A DNA stretch of 64,000 nt. Origin: Nitrospira sp. GTDB lineage: Bacteria; Nitrospirota; Nitrospiria; Nitrospirales; Nitrospiraceae. Made by a program: the position numbers and the translations under genes. The notes beneath the pieces are model-generated. The model ran no database searches, was not told where the DNA came from, and saw nothing but the letters and a program-made list of their open reading frames with translations. Location: assembly GCA_009594995.1 (NCBI GenBank), contig VOPR01000004.1, positions 98,626 through 162,625 on the forward strand, in the 5' to 3' direction. Positions within the stretch are counted from its first letter, which is position 1; every line of letters starts with the position of its first letter. This document shows positions 11,001 through 18,120 of this stretch, piece after piece.

Positions 11001-11776
11001 CCGTGACCTATACGTTGGCTGCCAATGTAGAAAATCTCACGCTGAACGGCACTTCTGCGATCAACGGCACCGGAAATGGACTGGACAACGTGATGGTCGG
11101 GAATAGTGCCGCCAATCGGTTAACCGGAGGCGCGGGGAGCGACACGTATGTCGTTGGCGCAGGTGATACGGTCGTCGAGGCTACAAATGCCGGGATTGAT
11201 ACGGTGCAAAGCTCAGTGACGTGGTCGTTGGGCACGAACGTCGAAAATCTAACTCTCACTGGAACAGCTGCCATTAGCGGAACGGGAAATACCCTGGCCA
11301 ACGTGTTGATCGGCAACGCTGGTAATAACATCCTGACGGGTGGAGATGGCAACGATACGCTATCTGGCGGCAAAGGGAATGATGCCCTCAATGGTGGGAC
11401 GGGCAGTGACATTTTTCAAGTTGCTCGTGGTGATGGCCAGGACACGATTACGGATGCCAGTGGGACGGGTGATCGACTGAGTTTTGCGTCCGGGATCAGT
11501 CCACTCGACCTCATGTTGAGTCAAAGTGCGAATGATTTGCGTATCGCAGTGTATGGTTCAGCCGATCAGGTCACGATTGCTAACTGGTATGGCGGTGCCA
11601 CCAATCAGATTGAAACGGTACAAGCTGGCAATGGCCAGCAGCTGTTGAATACCCAGGTGAATCAACTTATCCAGGCGATGGCGGGATTCACGCAGCAGAC
11701 CGGGTTAAGTTGGGATCAAGCTATTGCCCAGCGACCGCAGGACGTGCAACAGATTCTTGCGGCCAACTGGCATTAA
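5084..11776 (+). CDS. Giant RTX protein with N-terminal lipase-like domain
   Basis: A 2230-residue acidic, Gly/Asp-rich protein, almost certainly the substrate of the adjacent type I system. Residues about 1-260 resemble an alpha/beta-hydrolase lipase (class 3/Mbeg1-like). The nucleophile motif is GHSLG (138-142, Ser140), and His228/His230 in SFHDH are candidates for the catalytic His. From about residue 455 onward there are many GGxGxDxLx calcium-binding nonapeptides. Four segments resemble the haemolysin-type calcium-binding related domain (about 1223-1306, 1502-1590, 1649-1736, 2111-2206), several ending FADGT or FSDGTIW. Near the C-terminus, units of the type VENLTLTG..NGTGN..NVLIGN repeat four times (about 1790-2100), and one more copy lies near 545-590. 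The protein ends with a typical unprocessed C-terminal secretion signal (QQILAANWH). Substrate specificity of the hydrolase is unknown, and an adhesin role is also possible. Confidence 0.93.
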   Translation: MSDPIGMYFQHSQLSMAAYSDFTADMSSIDYKRALKAAGFTDSLADTFLAAYSVVGDTFTDAVTGLSVTLFQSIATGEKILAIRGTNPNEINDLITDGLLVAGESATLSPQYAALQSYYAQLVDQGTLRSNELFSVTGHSLGGFLAQAFTVDHATNIRHTYTYNAPGIGGAVVEVLERLGVAEHTVPSGLITNIVSQNGLSIAAGLGTQIGTPVDIFIEETGLNLSFHDHQIATATDALAWYDLAATIDPTIDVAAVTRFLEASSSMAARRLETSLDALRVIFTGDRTPTSPGPSGMGDPNREAYYVNLISLRSSLSSANIYRLVDLVGMSSAAVFSQAKSMTLDGLAYRYALRELNPFVATGIDYETLHNQDHSLDIYDANTGVGVWTQLALNDRAELLAEKLRFNQTDGTPSSSTLFVDERTNFNNQRGATAAEVVIFGDVEGREYLGRRGNDHIYTGAGDDYVHGAAGQDYLEGNDGDDELYGEADNDILIGQQGKDKLDGGSGIDSMSGGAGDDIYIVDNSGDRVVEFENSGLDEVRASASFSLSSHVENLTLTGMGNTSGTGNNLANVIIGNSGNNRLAGMGGNDLLEGGTGFDTYIYSAGDGMDRIEDSDAQGQIIFDARLLQGGIRRAGDTGNTYTSLDGRTTYVMSGTDLIVNGVLVVNENFQSGQMGIQLRDVSAMARDTGVPAGPFTDTYIGGADAEEWVPGSGAIAVYANGGNDVLHGDHAPILGAFDDLLDGGIGNDVFFGGYGNDYLIGGYGDDYALVTDGDIFLGGDGDDYAVGTANYLTVTGPMIGSGAHYADGGAGNDTLMGEMGADVLLGGDGDDVLRGENRPTGWMGLTYDNSIWNRTAQAGVISLSGGDDYLDGGIGNDLLVGDGGNDILLGGAGDDRLYGESDFTQTIAGDDWLDGGEGNDSLFGGAGADMLSGGDGDDLLVGDFSGDPGAADILDGGAGADELQGGGGDDILYGGIGMDRLAGFGGNDFLDGGADDDELQGGLGDDALWGGIGNDRITGQEGDDTLFGDEGDDELQGDVGSDTIFGGQGHDVLFGQDGDDLLSGEAGDDLLNGGLGNDELDGGEGIDDVQGREGDDSLIGGAGNDFLYGDGNNPTVVALVGGNDTLDGEEGDDQLWGGAGQDQLFGGEGTDQLVGDLGDDKLYGEAGDDLLFGDSPFFVGQAGADLLDGGEGNDVLQGGGGDDDLHGGEGDDLLLGGNGLDTYRFNLGGGADTIQDDGAQSNRLIFGAGITAESLKLDVALGDSLVLRVGTSGDVIQIAGFGLNGPAEFHTIRQFEFADGTMLTDSELLARGFQLSSPASGGSLQGTSFADHIQGSTVDDWLYGRDGNDVLLGGFGDDVLEGEEGDDELDGGAGNDRLYGNAGQNVLRGGEGNDLLDSAGPGDQLFGGAGDDAYHLRSMGQAITEEVNAGRDTIYLTPTESITFQAPNNVENLRIEDDVYMSPTIQVNLVGNALDNELFGSHRLDGQAGNDTLIGTGDNTFVFGPGYGQDVVRMGVQVYAHTGLDQVQFLAGVTPSNLSLERQANDLVVEVNGTADELRVQSYYESSANMIDQFIFADGTIWTSGEIEGRVRTFIGISADESFYGSTGDDTIRGMGGNDQIRADAGNDVLDGGAGNDFLEGYSGNDLYVFGRGYGQDSIDEQGDSADIDTLQLIDGITPSDITLQAAPDFGTGALLTIKNASDQVNLGGFFLSDGMRVDRIQFSDGTIWDYSAMLAHTEGVNLVGTEDTDYFYGNVTNDTLFGLGGDDTLSGGAGNDILDGGTGADRMTGGTGNDLFVVDDLGDVVTEQAGQGTDTVQSHLTYVLGANLENLTLTGGAAVNGTGNSLNNVLIGNSSANVLSGGVGNDTYVVGSGDTVVEATSAGTDTVKSDISWALGVNLENLVLTGIATVNGTGNSLANTLTGNGAANILSGEAGADTLIGAQGDDLYIVDNVGDKVTELAGEGLDMVQSSVTYTLAANVENLTLNGTSAINGTGNGLDNVMVGNSAANRLTGGAGSDTYVVGAGDTVVEATNAGIDTVQSSVTWSLGTNVENLTLTGTAAISGTGNTLANVLIGNAGNNILTGGDGNDTLSGGKGNDALNGGTGSDIFQVARGDGQDTITDASGTGDRLSFASGISPLDLMLSQSANDLRIAVYGSADQVTIANWYGGATNQIETVQAGNGQQLLNTQVNQLIQAMAGFTQQTGLSWDQAIAQRPQDVQQILAANWH

Positions 11777-11784
11777 TTCAACGC

Positions 11785-11818
11785 CCTCGCCCCGCCGATG
11801 TGACGGGGCGAGGCTTTT
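11785..11818 (+). terminator. Rho-independent terminator after the RTX gene
   Basis: A perfect 10-bp stem (CCTCGCCCCG at 11785-11794, CGGGGCGAGG at 11804-11813) with a 9-nt loop is followed by CTTTT. It begins 9 nt after the RTX stop and closes the secretion operon. Confidence 0.92.
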
Positions 11819-11917
11819 CGTCACCGCCTTTCATTCTTCCGCGAGAATCCACTCGACCACATCTCGTTCTGTTCATAAGCGTTCATCCAAGTGCCTGATC
11901 TTGCAGTGTTTTGTTTG

Positions 11918-11953
11918 CAGAGGCGGGGGCGTACCAAAGAGGTACAGCCTCTG
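11918..11953. promoter_or_regulatory. Long two-part hairpin upstream of lipoprotein gene
   Basis: CAGAGGC (11918-11924) pairs with GCCTCTG (11947-11953). Inside it, GTACC (11931-11935) pairs with GGTAC (11941-11945) around AAAGA. An asymmetric internal loop (GGGGGC against A) separates the stems. No U-tract follows, so it is more likely an operator or a 5'-leader structure for the gene at 12063 than a terminator. Confidence 0.4.
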
Positions 11954-12050
11954 TGGAATGGCCTGACCCGGTTTGGATGGTACAGTCAGAACACCCATGC
12001 AACGAAAAAAGTCAGCATCTCTACTGCGCGTCACCCGGCTCGCGCTTATT

Positions 12051-12056
12051 AGGAGG
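12051..12056 (+). promoter_or_regulatory. Shine-Dalgarno that fixes the lipoprotein start
   Basis: AGGAGG lies 6 nt before ATG 12063. The resulting N-terminus is a clean lipoprotein signal. In-frame ATGs upstream (11973 and others) would prepend a basic segment of about 30 residues and lack such a site. Confidence 0.8.
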
Positions 12057-12062
12057 CCTACG

Positions 12063-12557
12063 ATGTCGCAACGAACGGTGTTCTCCTTCGCCCTGTGGAT
12101 GTTGATCGTCGGTGGAATTGGAGGGTGTACGACGATGCCATCCGGTTCTTCCGCTACCCTCCCGAGCAGCGCGTTTTTCCCGGCCGATCCCACGGAGTTG
12201 AAGCCTCTCCAGGCGATTGCCCATGTGCAGGATGCGCGGATGAAGAATTGCCACAAGGGACCTGCTTGTGAGGATGCGTACTATGCGCGAGCCTTGGTGG
12301 CGTTGTTTGAGAATCGCGCCGATGCCATTACGGTGTTTCAGGAATTACACACCGCTATGCCGAATAGCCGGTATGAAGCGGCCACGACTGGTTGGTTGAA
12401 TCTGCTACAGGATCCCTCGCTGTCATCTAACCAAAACAAAGCCTTGATGATTCAGCTGAAGCAGGAAGTGCTCCACAACCTCCTGGACCGGTCGGAGCTC
12501 ACGACGGCGAAAACGGTGAAAGATCATGATCGGCGTGTGGCGGAGCTCACGCGCTAA
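12063..12557 (+). CDS. Unknown periplasmic lipoprotein
   Basis: 164 residues. The first 22 form a lipoprotein signal ending in the lipobox GIGGC, so the mature protein should be lipid-anchored at Cys22. The mature part is mainly helical and has a TPR-like pattern around YYARALVALFENRADAITVF (about 78-97), followed by a Trp-containing helix and a charged C-terminus. Two cysteines (NCHKGPACE, about 65-73) could form a disulphide. The helical-repeat fold suggests a scaffold role, but no specific family is recognised. It stands alone between terminator-like hairpins at 11785 and 12589. Confidence 0.8.
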   Translation: MSQRTVFSFALWMLIVGGIGGCTTMPSGSSATLPSSAFFPADPTELKPLQAIAHVQDARMKNCHKGPACEDAYYARALVALFENRADAITVFQELHTAMPNSRYEAATTGWLNLLQDPSLSSNQNKALMIQLKQEVLHNLLDRSELTTAKTVKDHDRRVAELTR

Positions 12558-12588
12558 CCTCATTCCTACCGTTGACTCAGCCTCCCAT

Positions 12589-12617
12589 CCGGCCGGCAGC
12601 GCAGTCTTGCCGGCCGG
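12589..12617. terminator. Strong GC hairpin after lipoprotein gene
   Basis: CCGGCCGGCA (12589-12598) and TGCCGGCCGG (12608-12617) form a perfect 10-bp stem with a 9-nt loop, 31 nt after the lipoprotein stop. There is no U-tract, so it would act as a pause or 3'-end stabiliser rather than a classical intrinsic terminator. Confidence 0.55.
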
Positions 12618-12808
12618 ACCCATTGCAGCGCACCTCGTCTCATCATCCCGTCCTCAAAATGCTACGCGGATCCGATCTCCTAGCGGTGGGGATTTCAGAT
12701 CGTCACGTCCTTCTACCTGTGCAGTTGAGTTTGTCGACACGCGCGGCTACACTTTGTCCGGGTGTGGAGTGAGGCTAGCCGTGGATGTATTGCCGGTGGG
12801 AGGTATCT

Positions 12809-13666
12809 ATGCGTCTGGTCAGCAGAGCGGCCGTCATGTTTGCCATCATGTTTTCCGGAGCCTGGATAGCCGCGGCAGCCGATCCGCAGACCGGTGTGGG
12901 CGCTCAGCAAAGCACTGCGGAGGTCGTGAAGGGAAAAGATGGTGCGCCTATGGTCATAATCCCAGCCGGGCCATTTACCATGGGCAGCAATGACGGACTT
13001 CCCGCCGAACGACCTGAGCATGTCGTGACTCTCGACACGTACTATATGGATCGATACGAGGTCTCGCTCCATCTTTACCGGACCTTCCTCGTTGAGGCGA
13101 AGCATGATGCTCCGCCCACATGGGACGATGAAGCAGCAGAGACGGTCGGTGATCGTCCGGCAGTCGGAATGGGTTGGGCCGATGCTGCAGCCTACTGTGC
13201 TTGGGCAGGGAAGCGACTTCCGACGGAGGCCGAGTGGGAAAAGGCGGCCCGCGGTACTGATGGGCGCCGGTACCCCTGGGGGCCGATGCAGCCGTTCGTC
13301 GACATTGCGAATTACAATCGCGGTGTGTGGGTGAGCGAAGCCGTGACGCTGGCGGGAGTGGCCGGCGGCGTCGAAGGAATGAGTGTGCGTCATGGGTTGA
13401 AGGAAGGCGGGAGAAGTCCGTATGGTCTTCACCATATGGCGGGGAACGCGGCTGAGTGGGTGGCTGATTGGTACGATCGCGAGTACTATTCGAAGAGTCC
13501 TGAGAAGAATCCCACGGGGCCTGCAAAAGGAGAAAAGAAAGTCATTCGCGGAGGGGCCTGGTCTGATCTGCCGGTGGCGTTACGATCGTCTGCTCGTGTT
13601 TCAGCAGAGCCGGATTACCAGGATCGCACAATTGGATTTCGTTGTGCGATGGATGGCCCCAAGTAA
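12809..13666 (+). CDS. Secreted SUMF1/FGE-fold protein lacking catalytic cysteines
   Basis: 285 residues from ATG 12809, which has GGGAGG about 5 nt upstream. An ATG 24 nt earlier would spoil the signal peptide. Residues 1-25 form a signal peptide ending at an AAA site. The remainder is the formylglycine-generating-enzyme (SUMF1) fold: IPAGPFTMGS near the start, YYMDRYEVS, the YCAWAGKRLPTEAEWEKAAR signature, RYPWG, the GRSPYGLHHMAGNAAEWVAD segment, IRGGAWSD and the final TIGFRCA. True aerobic FGEs carry two Cys just after RGGS/A; here that stretch (RGGAWSDLPVALRSSAR) has none, so sulfatase-Cys oxidation is unlikely. SUMF1-fold proteins often serve as ligand-binding or cofactor-associated modules. 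The adjacent cytochrome c gene suggests a periplasmic redox link, which is an inference. Confidence 0.88.
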   Translation: MRLVSRAAVMFAIMFSGAWIAAAADPQTGVGAQQSTAEVVKGKDGAPMVIIPAGPFTMGSNDGLPAERPEHVVTLDTYYMDRYEVSLHLYRTFLVEAKHDAPPTWDDEAAETVGDRPAVGMGWADAAAYCAWAGKRLPTEAEWEKAARGTDGRRYPWGPMQPFVDIANYNRGVWVSEAVTLAGVAGGVEGMSVRHGLKEGGRSPYGLHHMAGNAAEWVADWYDREYYSKSPEKNPTGPAKGEKKVIRGGAWSDLPVALRSSARVSAEPDYQDRTIGFRCAMDGPK

Positions 13667-13774
13667 CCGTAAGACAGATGCTGTAGTCAGAGGCATTCCC
13701 ACATTAGGAGTCTTGCGCCACTGTCGATCCCAGTCGATTCAACAACGTTTTTACAAGGTCTATTCTGCCTGGTT

Positions 13775-14296
13775 ATGGTTGCTCCGAACGTTCCTCCATC
13801 TGTTCCTTCGTCGAGCCCGAAGAATAAGGCCATCGCTGCGTTGGTGGCCGGTCTTGTATTCCTGGTTGCTTTGGCAGGGCTCCAAAACGCTCCCCAGTCC
13901 TCCGGTGTAGCTCCAGCTGTTCCAAAGCTCGATCCGAATCTGGTGCCCCTGGTGACAGGGGAGGAGCCCATTCAAGAGCTTTTTGTTCGCGCTGGCTGCG
14001 TGGTTTGCCATCAGATCCCGGGTATTGTCGGAGCGAATGGGCGGGTCGGTCCTCCGCTCTGGCTGGGAAAAACAGGAGCGGCGCGTCTGGCCGATCCTCA
14101 GTACCGGGGACAGGCGCAGACAGTCAGGGAGTATATTGTGGAGTCAGTGGTGTCGCCTGGGACCTATGTGGTGCCCGGTTTCCCTGCGGATACGATGCCG
14201 GTATGGTATGGAAGAAAATTGAGTGCGGGTGCGTTGGCGAAGATCGCGACGTATCTAGAACAGATCACGGACGAGACGCCGCCCGAATCACGGTAA
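13775..14296 (+). CDS. Membrane-anchored monohaem cytochrome c
   Basis: 173 residues. An N-terminal transmembrane anchor (about 18-38) precedes a periplasmic cytochrome c domain with one haem-binding motif, CVVCH (Cys75, Cys78, His79). Met141 in FPADTMPVWY is the likely sixth ligand. The C-terminal helix (ALAKIATYLEQI) matches class I cytochromes. The Shine-Dalgarno is weak. The gene follows the SUMF1-fold gene by 108 nt, so they may be co-expressed. The role is electron transfer in the periplasm, with unknown partners. Confidence 0.9.
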   Translation: MVAPNVPPSVPSSSPKNKAIAALVAGLVFLVALAGLQNAPQSSGVAPAVPKLDPNLVPLVTGEEPIQELFVRAGCVVCHQIPGIVGANGRVGPPLWLGKTGAARLADPQYRGQAQTVREYIVESVVSPGTYVVPGFPADTMPVWYGRKLSAGALAKIATYLEQITDETPPESR

Positions 14297-14330
14297 TCGG
14301 GCGGATGGAAGAAGCGTCAGTGCCGCTTCT
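14279..14330. terminator. Two tandem hairpins between converging cytochrome and pilU genes
   Basis: The first stem CCGCCCGA/TCGGGCGG (14279-14286 with 14297-14304, 8 bp) has the cytochrome stop codon in its loop. The second, AGAAGCG/CGCTTCT (14310-14316 with 14324-14330), has a 7-nt loop. Neither has a clear U-tract. Their position between convergent genes suggests bidirectional termination. Confidence 0.5.
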
Positions 14331-14372
14331 CAATGGTTAAACCGGATTGCCTGATACCGTATTCCGTGACGA

Positions 14373-15536
14373 TCAACGTTTTTTGACTCCGCCTTGCCCC
14401 ATCTGCCCCTGGATTTGAAAGCCCTTCTCGTCCCGTTCGTTCTTGTCCAGGAGGGCCGCCACTGCGTCGTCGCCTTTCAAGCCCGCCAGTTTAATCTTGA
14501 GACGAAGGTTGTTTGCGCTGTCGGCATTGATCAATGCTTGTTCAATGCTGATCTTTCCTGCTTTGTAGAGTTGCAGGAGCACATGGTCGAATGTCTGGCA
14601 GCCTTCATCAATGCCTTGCTCCATCGCTTCTTTCAGCGTATCGATCTCCGAACGTTTGATGAGGTCCTTGATGCGGGGAGTATCGAGCATGATTTCGAGT
14701 GCGGGAACGCGGCGGCCATCGAGGGAGGGAATCAACCGTTGAGAGATGATGGCCCGCAGGTTTAATGAGAGTTGCAGGTAGATCTGCGCGTGCCGCTCCA
14801 CCGGAAAGAAGTTCATGATGCGCTCGATCGATTGATTGGCATTATTCGAGTGCAACGTCCCAAGGCACAGGTGTCCGGTTTCCGCGAAGGTGATGGCGGC
14901 CTCCATCGTTTCCGTATCCCGGATTTCGCCGATGAGAATCACATCCGGGGCTTGGCGCAAGGTATTCTTCAAGGCGTTCCCGAAGGAATGGGTGTCGAAG
15001 CCGACTTCGCGCTGGGTCACGATCGATTTTTTGTGGTGATGGACGAATTCGATCGGGTCTTCCACGCTGATGATGTGTCCGGCGTGCACTGTGTTCCGGT
15101 GGTCGATCATGGCCGCCAGCGAAGTGGATTTTCCGGACCCGGTCGCACCGACGACGAGGACCAACCCTCGCTTCGTCATGGCGATATCCTTGACGATGGG
15201 CGGCAGATCCAGCTGCTCGACCGTCATGATTTCCGCCTTGATGTGCCGAAAGACCAACCCGACGTTTCCTTTTTGCCGGAAGATATTTACGCGGAATCGC
15301 CCGAGATCTTTGTAATAGAGGGCGAGGTTCATCTCCATTTTCTCTTCGAACTCACCCCGCTGCTGGCCGCGCATGAGGGCCAATGCCAGGGACTCCAATT
15401 GCTCGTTCGTAAACGGGGGCGCATCGGTCCGGTGGGTCGAGCCATGGATGCGATAGATGGGAGGCGCATCGACGGTGAGATACAGGTCGGACGATTCCTG
15501 TTTGACCATCACTTCGAGGAGCGTGCGAACATCCAT
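14373..15536 (-). CDS. pilU: PilU-type retraction ATPase
   Basis: 387-residue GspE/PilT-family ATPase. The N-terminal PAS-like domain (SSDLYLTVDAPPIYRIHG) is followed by Walker A GATGSGKST (130-138), the Asp box around ISVEDPIEFVHHHKKS, Walker B ILIGEIRDTETM and the His box GHLCLGTLHSNNA. The C-terminus is longer than that of the neighbouring PilT and ends in a charged, Gln-rich tail, as in PilU proteins. It acts at the inner face of the type IV pilus machine as an accessory to PilT-driven retraction. It starts 51 nt after the pilT stop on the same strand, so they form an operon. Assignment as PilU rather than a second PilT rests on gene order and the motifs. Confidence 0.88.
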   Translation of the reverse strand: MDVRTLLEVMVKQESSDLYLTVDAPPIYRIHGSTHRTDAPPFTNEQLESLALALMRGQQRGEFEEKMEMNLALYYKDLGRFRVNIFRQKGNVGLVFRHIKAEIMTVEQLDLPPIVKDIAMTKRGLVLVVGATGSGKSTSLAAMIDHRNTVHAGHIISVEDPIEFVHHHKKSIVTQREVGFDTHSFGNALKNTLRQAPDVILIGEIRDTETMEAAITFAETGHLCLGTLHSNNANQSIERIMNFFPVERHAQIYLQLSLNLRAIISQRLIPSLDGRRVPALEIMLDTPRIKDLIKRSEIDTLKEAMEQGIDEGCQTFDHVLLQLYKAGKISIEQALINADSANNLRLKIKLAGLKGDDAVAALLDKNERDEKGFQIQGQMGQGGVKKR

Positions 15537-15587
15537 GAGACGCCTCTTATCCTGCTGACTGGGGCCGGTTGAACTAGAGACGCGCGC

Positions 15588-16643
15588 TTATGCGGCGCCT
15601 GCCGCATTGAATAGATTGGCATTCATGCTGCGCGACTGGGCTTCCGCCTTCGTAACCAGGCCACGTGTGGCCAGGTCGACCAGCGCCATGTCCATGGTCT
15701 GCATGCCGTCTTTCTGGCTTGCCTGCATGATGCCGGGAATTTGATGAAGTTTGCCCTCGCGGATGAGGTTGCGGACCGCCGTGGTGCCGACCATGATTTC
15801 CACCGCGGCAATCCGGCCCCCGCTCTTTTTTTTGAGCAGGGTTTGGGTCAGCACCGCTTCCAACGTTTCCGACAGCTGGGCGCGGACCTGCGCTTGCTGG
15901 TTCGGAGGGAAGGCGTCGATGATGCGGTCGATGGTTTTCGGGGCACTGGAGGTGTGCAGAGTCGCAAAGACCAAGTGCCCGGTTTCGGCGGCGGTTAACG
16001 CCAACTGAATGGTATCGAGATCTCGCATTTCGCCGACGAGAATAATGTCAGGGTCTTCGCGAAGCGCGGCGCGAAGCGCATTGGCGAAGGAGAGCGTGTG
16101 TACGCCCAGTTCCCGCTGGTTGACCAGGCATTTTTTGGATTTGTGCACAAATTCCACCGGGTCTTCGATGGTGAGAATGTGTCCTTCGAAGGTGTTGTTT
16201 AGATAGTCGATCATGCCGGCGAGCGTGGTGGATTTTCCGGACCCGGTTGGGCCGGTGACCAGGATCAGGCCCTTCTCACGGTCGCAGAGCTGCCGAAGAA
16301 TGGGCGGCATGCCGAGTTTTTCGAGGGGAAGAATTTCCGTCGGAATGGTCCGGAAGACGGCTCCCAATCCACGTCCCTGAACGAAGACGTTCACACGAAA
16401 CCGGGCGATGTCGCCGAGGTCGAACGAGAAGTCGCATTCACGGTGTTCTTCGAAATTTTTGCGCTGCGCATCACTCATCATGTCATAGATGAGCGCGTGC
16501 GTTTCGTCCTGGGTCAGGGGCGGATGATCGAGTTTCTTGAGGTCGCCATGCAGGCGGATCATCGGCGGTTCGCCGGCGCTGATGTGACAGTCTGAGGCAC
16601 CTTGCTGGACGCCAAAGGTCAACAGTTTTGAGATGTCAATCAT
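15588..16643 (-). CDS. pilT: PilT twitching motility retraction ATPase
   Basis: 351 residues, the normal PilT length. Hexameric cytoplasmic ATPase that depolymerises type IV pili. Walker A GPTGSGKST lies at 131-139; the Asp box is TIEDPVEFVHKSKKC, Walker B IILVGEMRDLDT, and the His box GHLVFATLHTSSAPKTIDRI. The PilT-specific C-terminal motif reads VRNLIREGKLHQIPGIMQAS (AIRNLIRE-type), which is required for retraction in known PilTs. GGAG lies 9 nt before the start. It heads the pilT-pilU operon. The pilins are 12 kb away on the opposite strand. Confidence 0.95.
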   Translation of the reverse strand: MIDISKLLTFGVQQGASDCHISAGEPPMIRLHGDLKKLDHPPLTQDETHALIYDMMSDAQRKNFEEHRECDFSFDLGDIARFRVNVFVQGRGLGAVFRTIPTEILPLEKLGMPPILRQLCDREKGLILVTGPTGSGKSTTLAGMIDYLNNTFEGHILTIEDPVEFVHKSKKCLVNQRELGVHTLSFANALRAALREDPDIILVGEMRDLDTIQLALTAAETGHLVFATLHTSSAPKTIDRIIDAFPPNQQAQVRAQLSETLEAVLTQTLLKKKSGGRIAAVEIMVGTTAVRNLIREGKLHQIPGIMQASQKDGMQTMDMALVDLATRGLVTKAEAQSRSMNANLFNAAGAA

Positions 16644-16841
16644 CGGGTCGCTCCATTGAGTGAAAGTATAGGCGGATAAACGTGTGTAGTGATGGGTGGA
16701 TGATCACGGCACGCTGAATACATTCGATCATGCCATAGGGAAGTGAGAAAGCAAGAAAATATCCAGAAGAGACGAGGCGAAAATAGCCACGTGCAGTTGC
16801 GTTTGAGGCACTGACCGAGGCGTCCGCTTGGTACCGTTGGG

Positions 16842-18002
16842 TCAGATTAGATTGAGTGTGCGACCGGCCCGTTCGAGTCCCGCCAATGCCTGGTCAATCT
16901 GTTCATCGGTGTGATCGGCTGTGATGGTGAGTCGAATCCGGCTGGTCGCGGGCGGAACCGTCGGGGGGCGAATGGCAGGCGCATAGACGCCCTGGTCAAT
17001 GAGGGCTTGTGCCAGGTTCATGGCGCGATCGGGATCGCCAACGATAATCGGCAGGATCGGGCTTTCCGATGCGGCGAGCCGGAATCCGAGCCGAGTGAGC
17101 CCTTGTGCAAGACGTTCGCGATTCTGCCACAAGCGGGCGCGCCGGTCCGGTTCCTGCTCGATGACCTGGATGGCGGCGGTAGCCGCAGCCGCCGTGGCCG
17201 GTGGAGGGGCGGTTGTATAGGTAAAGGCGCGGCAAGTGTTGACCAGATACGCGATGAAGGCAGCGGAGCCGGCCAGGTACCCTCCGGCGCTCCCGATGGC
17301 TTTGCTTAACGTCCCCATATGATAGGGGACGCGCGATTCGACCCCACAATGTTCGAGGGTCCCGCGGCCGGTAGGCCCCAGAATACCCGTGCCGTGGGCG
17401 TCGTCGACATAGATGGTGGCGCCGTAACGTTCTGCCAACTGCGCGATATCCTTCATCGGGGCAATATCCCCATCCATACTGAAAATCCCGTCGGTTACGA
17501 TGAGGGTCGGTTTGCCCGAGGTTCGGCGGGCCAGCAGTTGCTCCAAATGATTCATGTCGCGATGGTGATAGACACGAAAGGTGGCCCCGCTCAGACGGCA
17601 GCCGTCGATCAGGCTGGCGTGGCAAAGGCGGTCGGCGAGGATGAGTCCGTCTTTCCCGATGAGGGCGGGTATTACACCGATGTTGGCCAGGTACCCGGCG
17701 GCAAACGTGAGCGCCGCCTCCGTGCCCTTGAACCGTGCGAGGGCGGTTTCGAGTGCCTCATGGGGCGTCAGGGTGCCGCAGACAAGGCGTGCGGCCCCAG
17801 ACCCGCCGCCGTATCGGCGTGTCGCGGCGATGGCTGCTTCCACGACCGTCGGATGCGTGGCAAGGCCGAGGTAATTATTCGATGAGAGCAGAATGACTTC
17901 GCGGCCCTCGAGGATGACCGTCGGTCCTGTCGCCGAGGCGATGGTTCGAAGCCGGCGAAGGAGATGTTGGTCTCCTAGTTTTTGGAGATGTTGCTTGAAC
18001 AT
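16842..18002 (-). CDS. bioF: 8-amino-7-oxononanoate synthase
   Basis: PLP enzyme (alpha-oxoamine synthase) joining pimeloyl thioester with alanine in biotin synthesis, 386 residues. Motifs include SSNNYLGLATHP, GGGSGAARLVCG, the cofactor-binding VDDAHGTG (Asp200, His203) and the Schiff-base lysine Lys234 in TLSKAIGSAGGY. CoA-ester binding residues are placed as in BioF. No other biotin gene is next to it. The related enzymes Kbl and serine palmitoyltransferase-like proteins are alternatives, but the motif set fits BioF best. It diverges from the TPR gene at 18121. Confidence 0.9.
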   Translation of the reverse strand: MFKQHLQKLGDQHLLRRLRTIASATGPTVILEGREVILLSSNNYLGLATHPTVVEAAIAATRRYGGGSGAARLVCGTLTPHEALETALARFKGTEAALTFAAGYLANIGVIPALIGKDGLILADRLCHASLIDGCRLSGATFRVYHHRDMNHLEQLLARRTSGKPTLIVTDGIFSMDGDIAPMKDIAQLAERYGATIYVDDAHGTGILGPTGRGTLEHCGVESRVPYHMGTLSKAIGSAGGYLAGSAAFIAYLVNTCRAFTYTTAPPPATAAAATAAIQVIEQEPDRRARLWQNRERLAQGLTRLGFRLAASESPILPIIVGDPDRAMNLAQALIDQGVYAPAIRPPTVPPATSRIRLTITADHTDEQIDQALAGLERAGRTLNLI

Positions 18003-18033
18003 GGCTGCCTGGGCTCTTAGAGCGGCTGAATAT

Positions 18034-18063
18034 TTGACAAGCCTGAGTGCTCCCTAGTATAAG
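18034..18063 (+). promoter_or_regulatory. Sigma-70 type promoter for the YfgM-like gene
   Basis: TTGACA (18034-18039) is separated by 18 nt from TATAAG (18058-18063). This predicts a start of transcription near 18070 and a leader of about 50 nt before ATG 18121. Confidence 0.75.
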
Positions 18064-18120
18064 GCGCGAGGCTCTAAGAAACGACCGCTTCTTTTTCCAA
18101 ACCGAGACGATTGTGCGACT

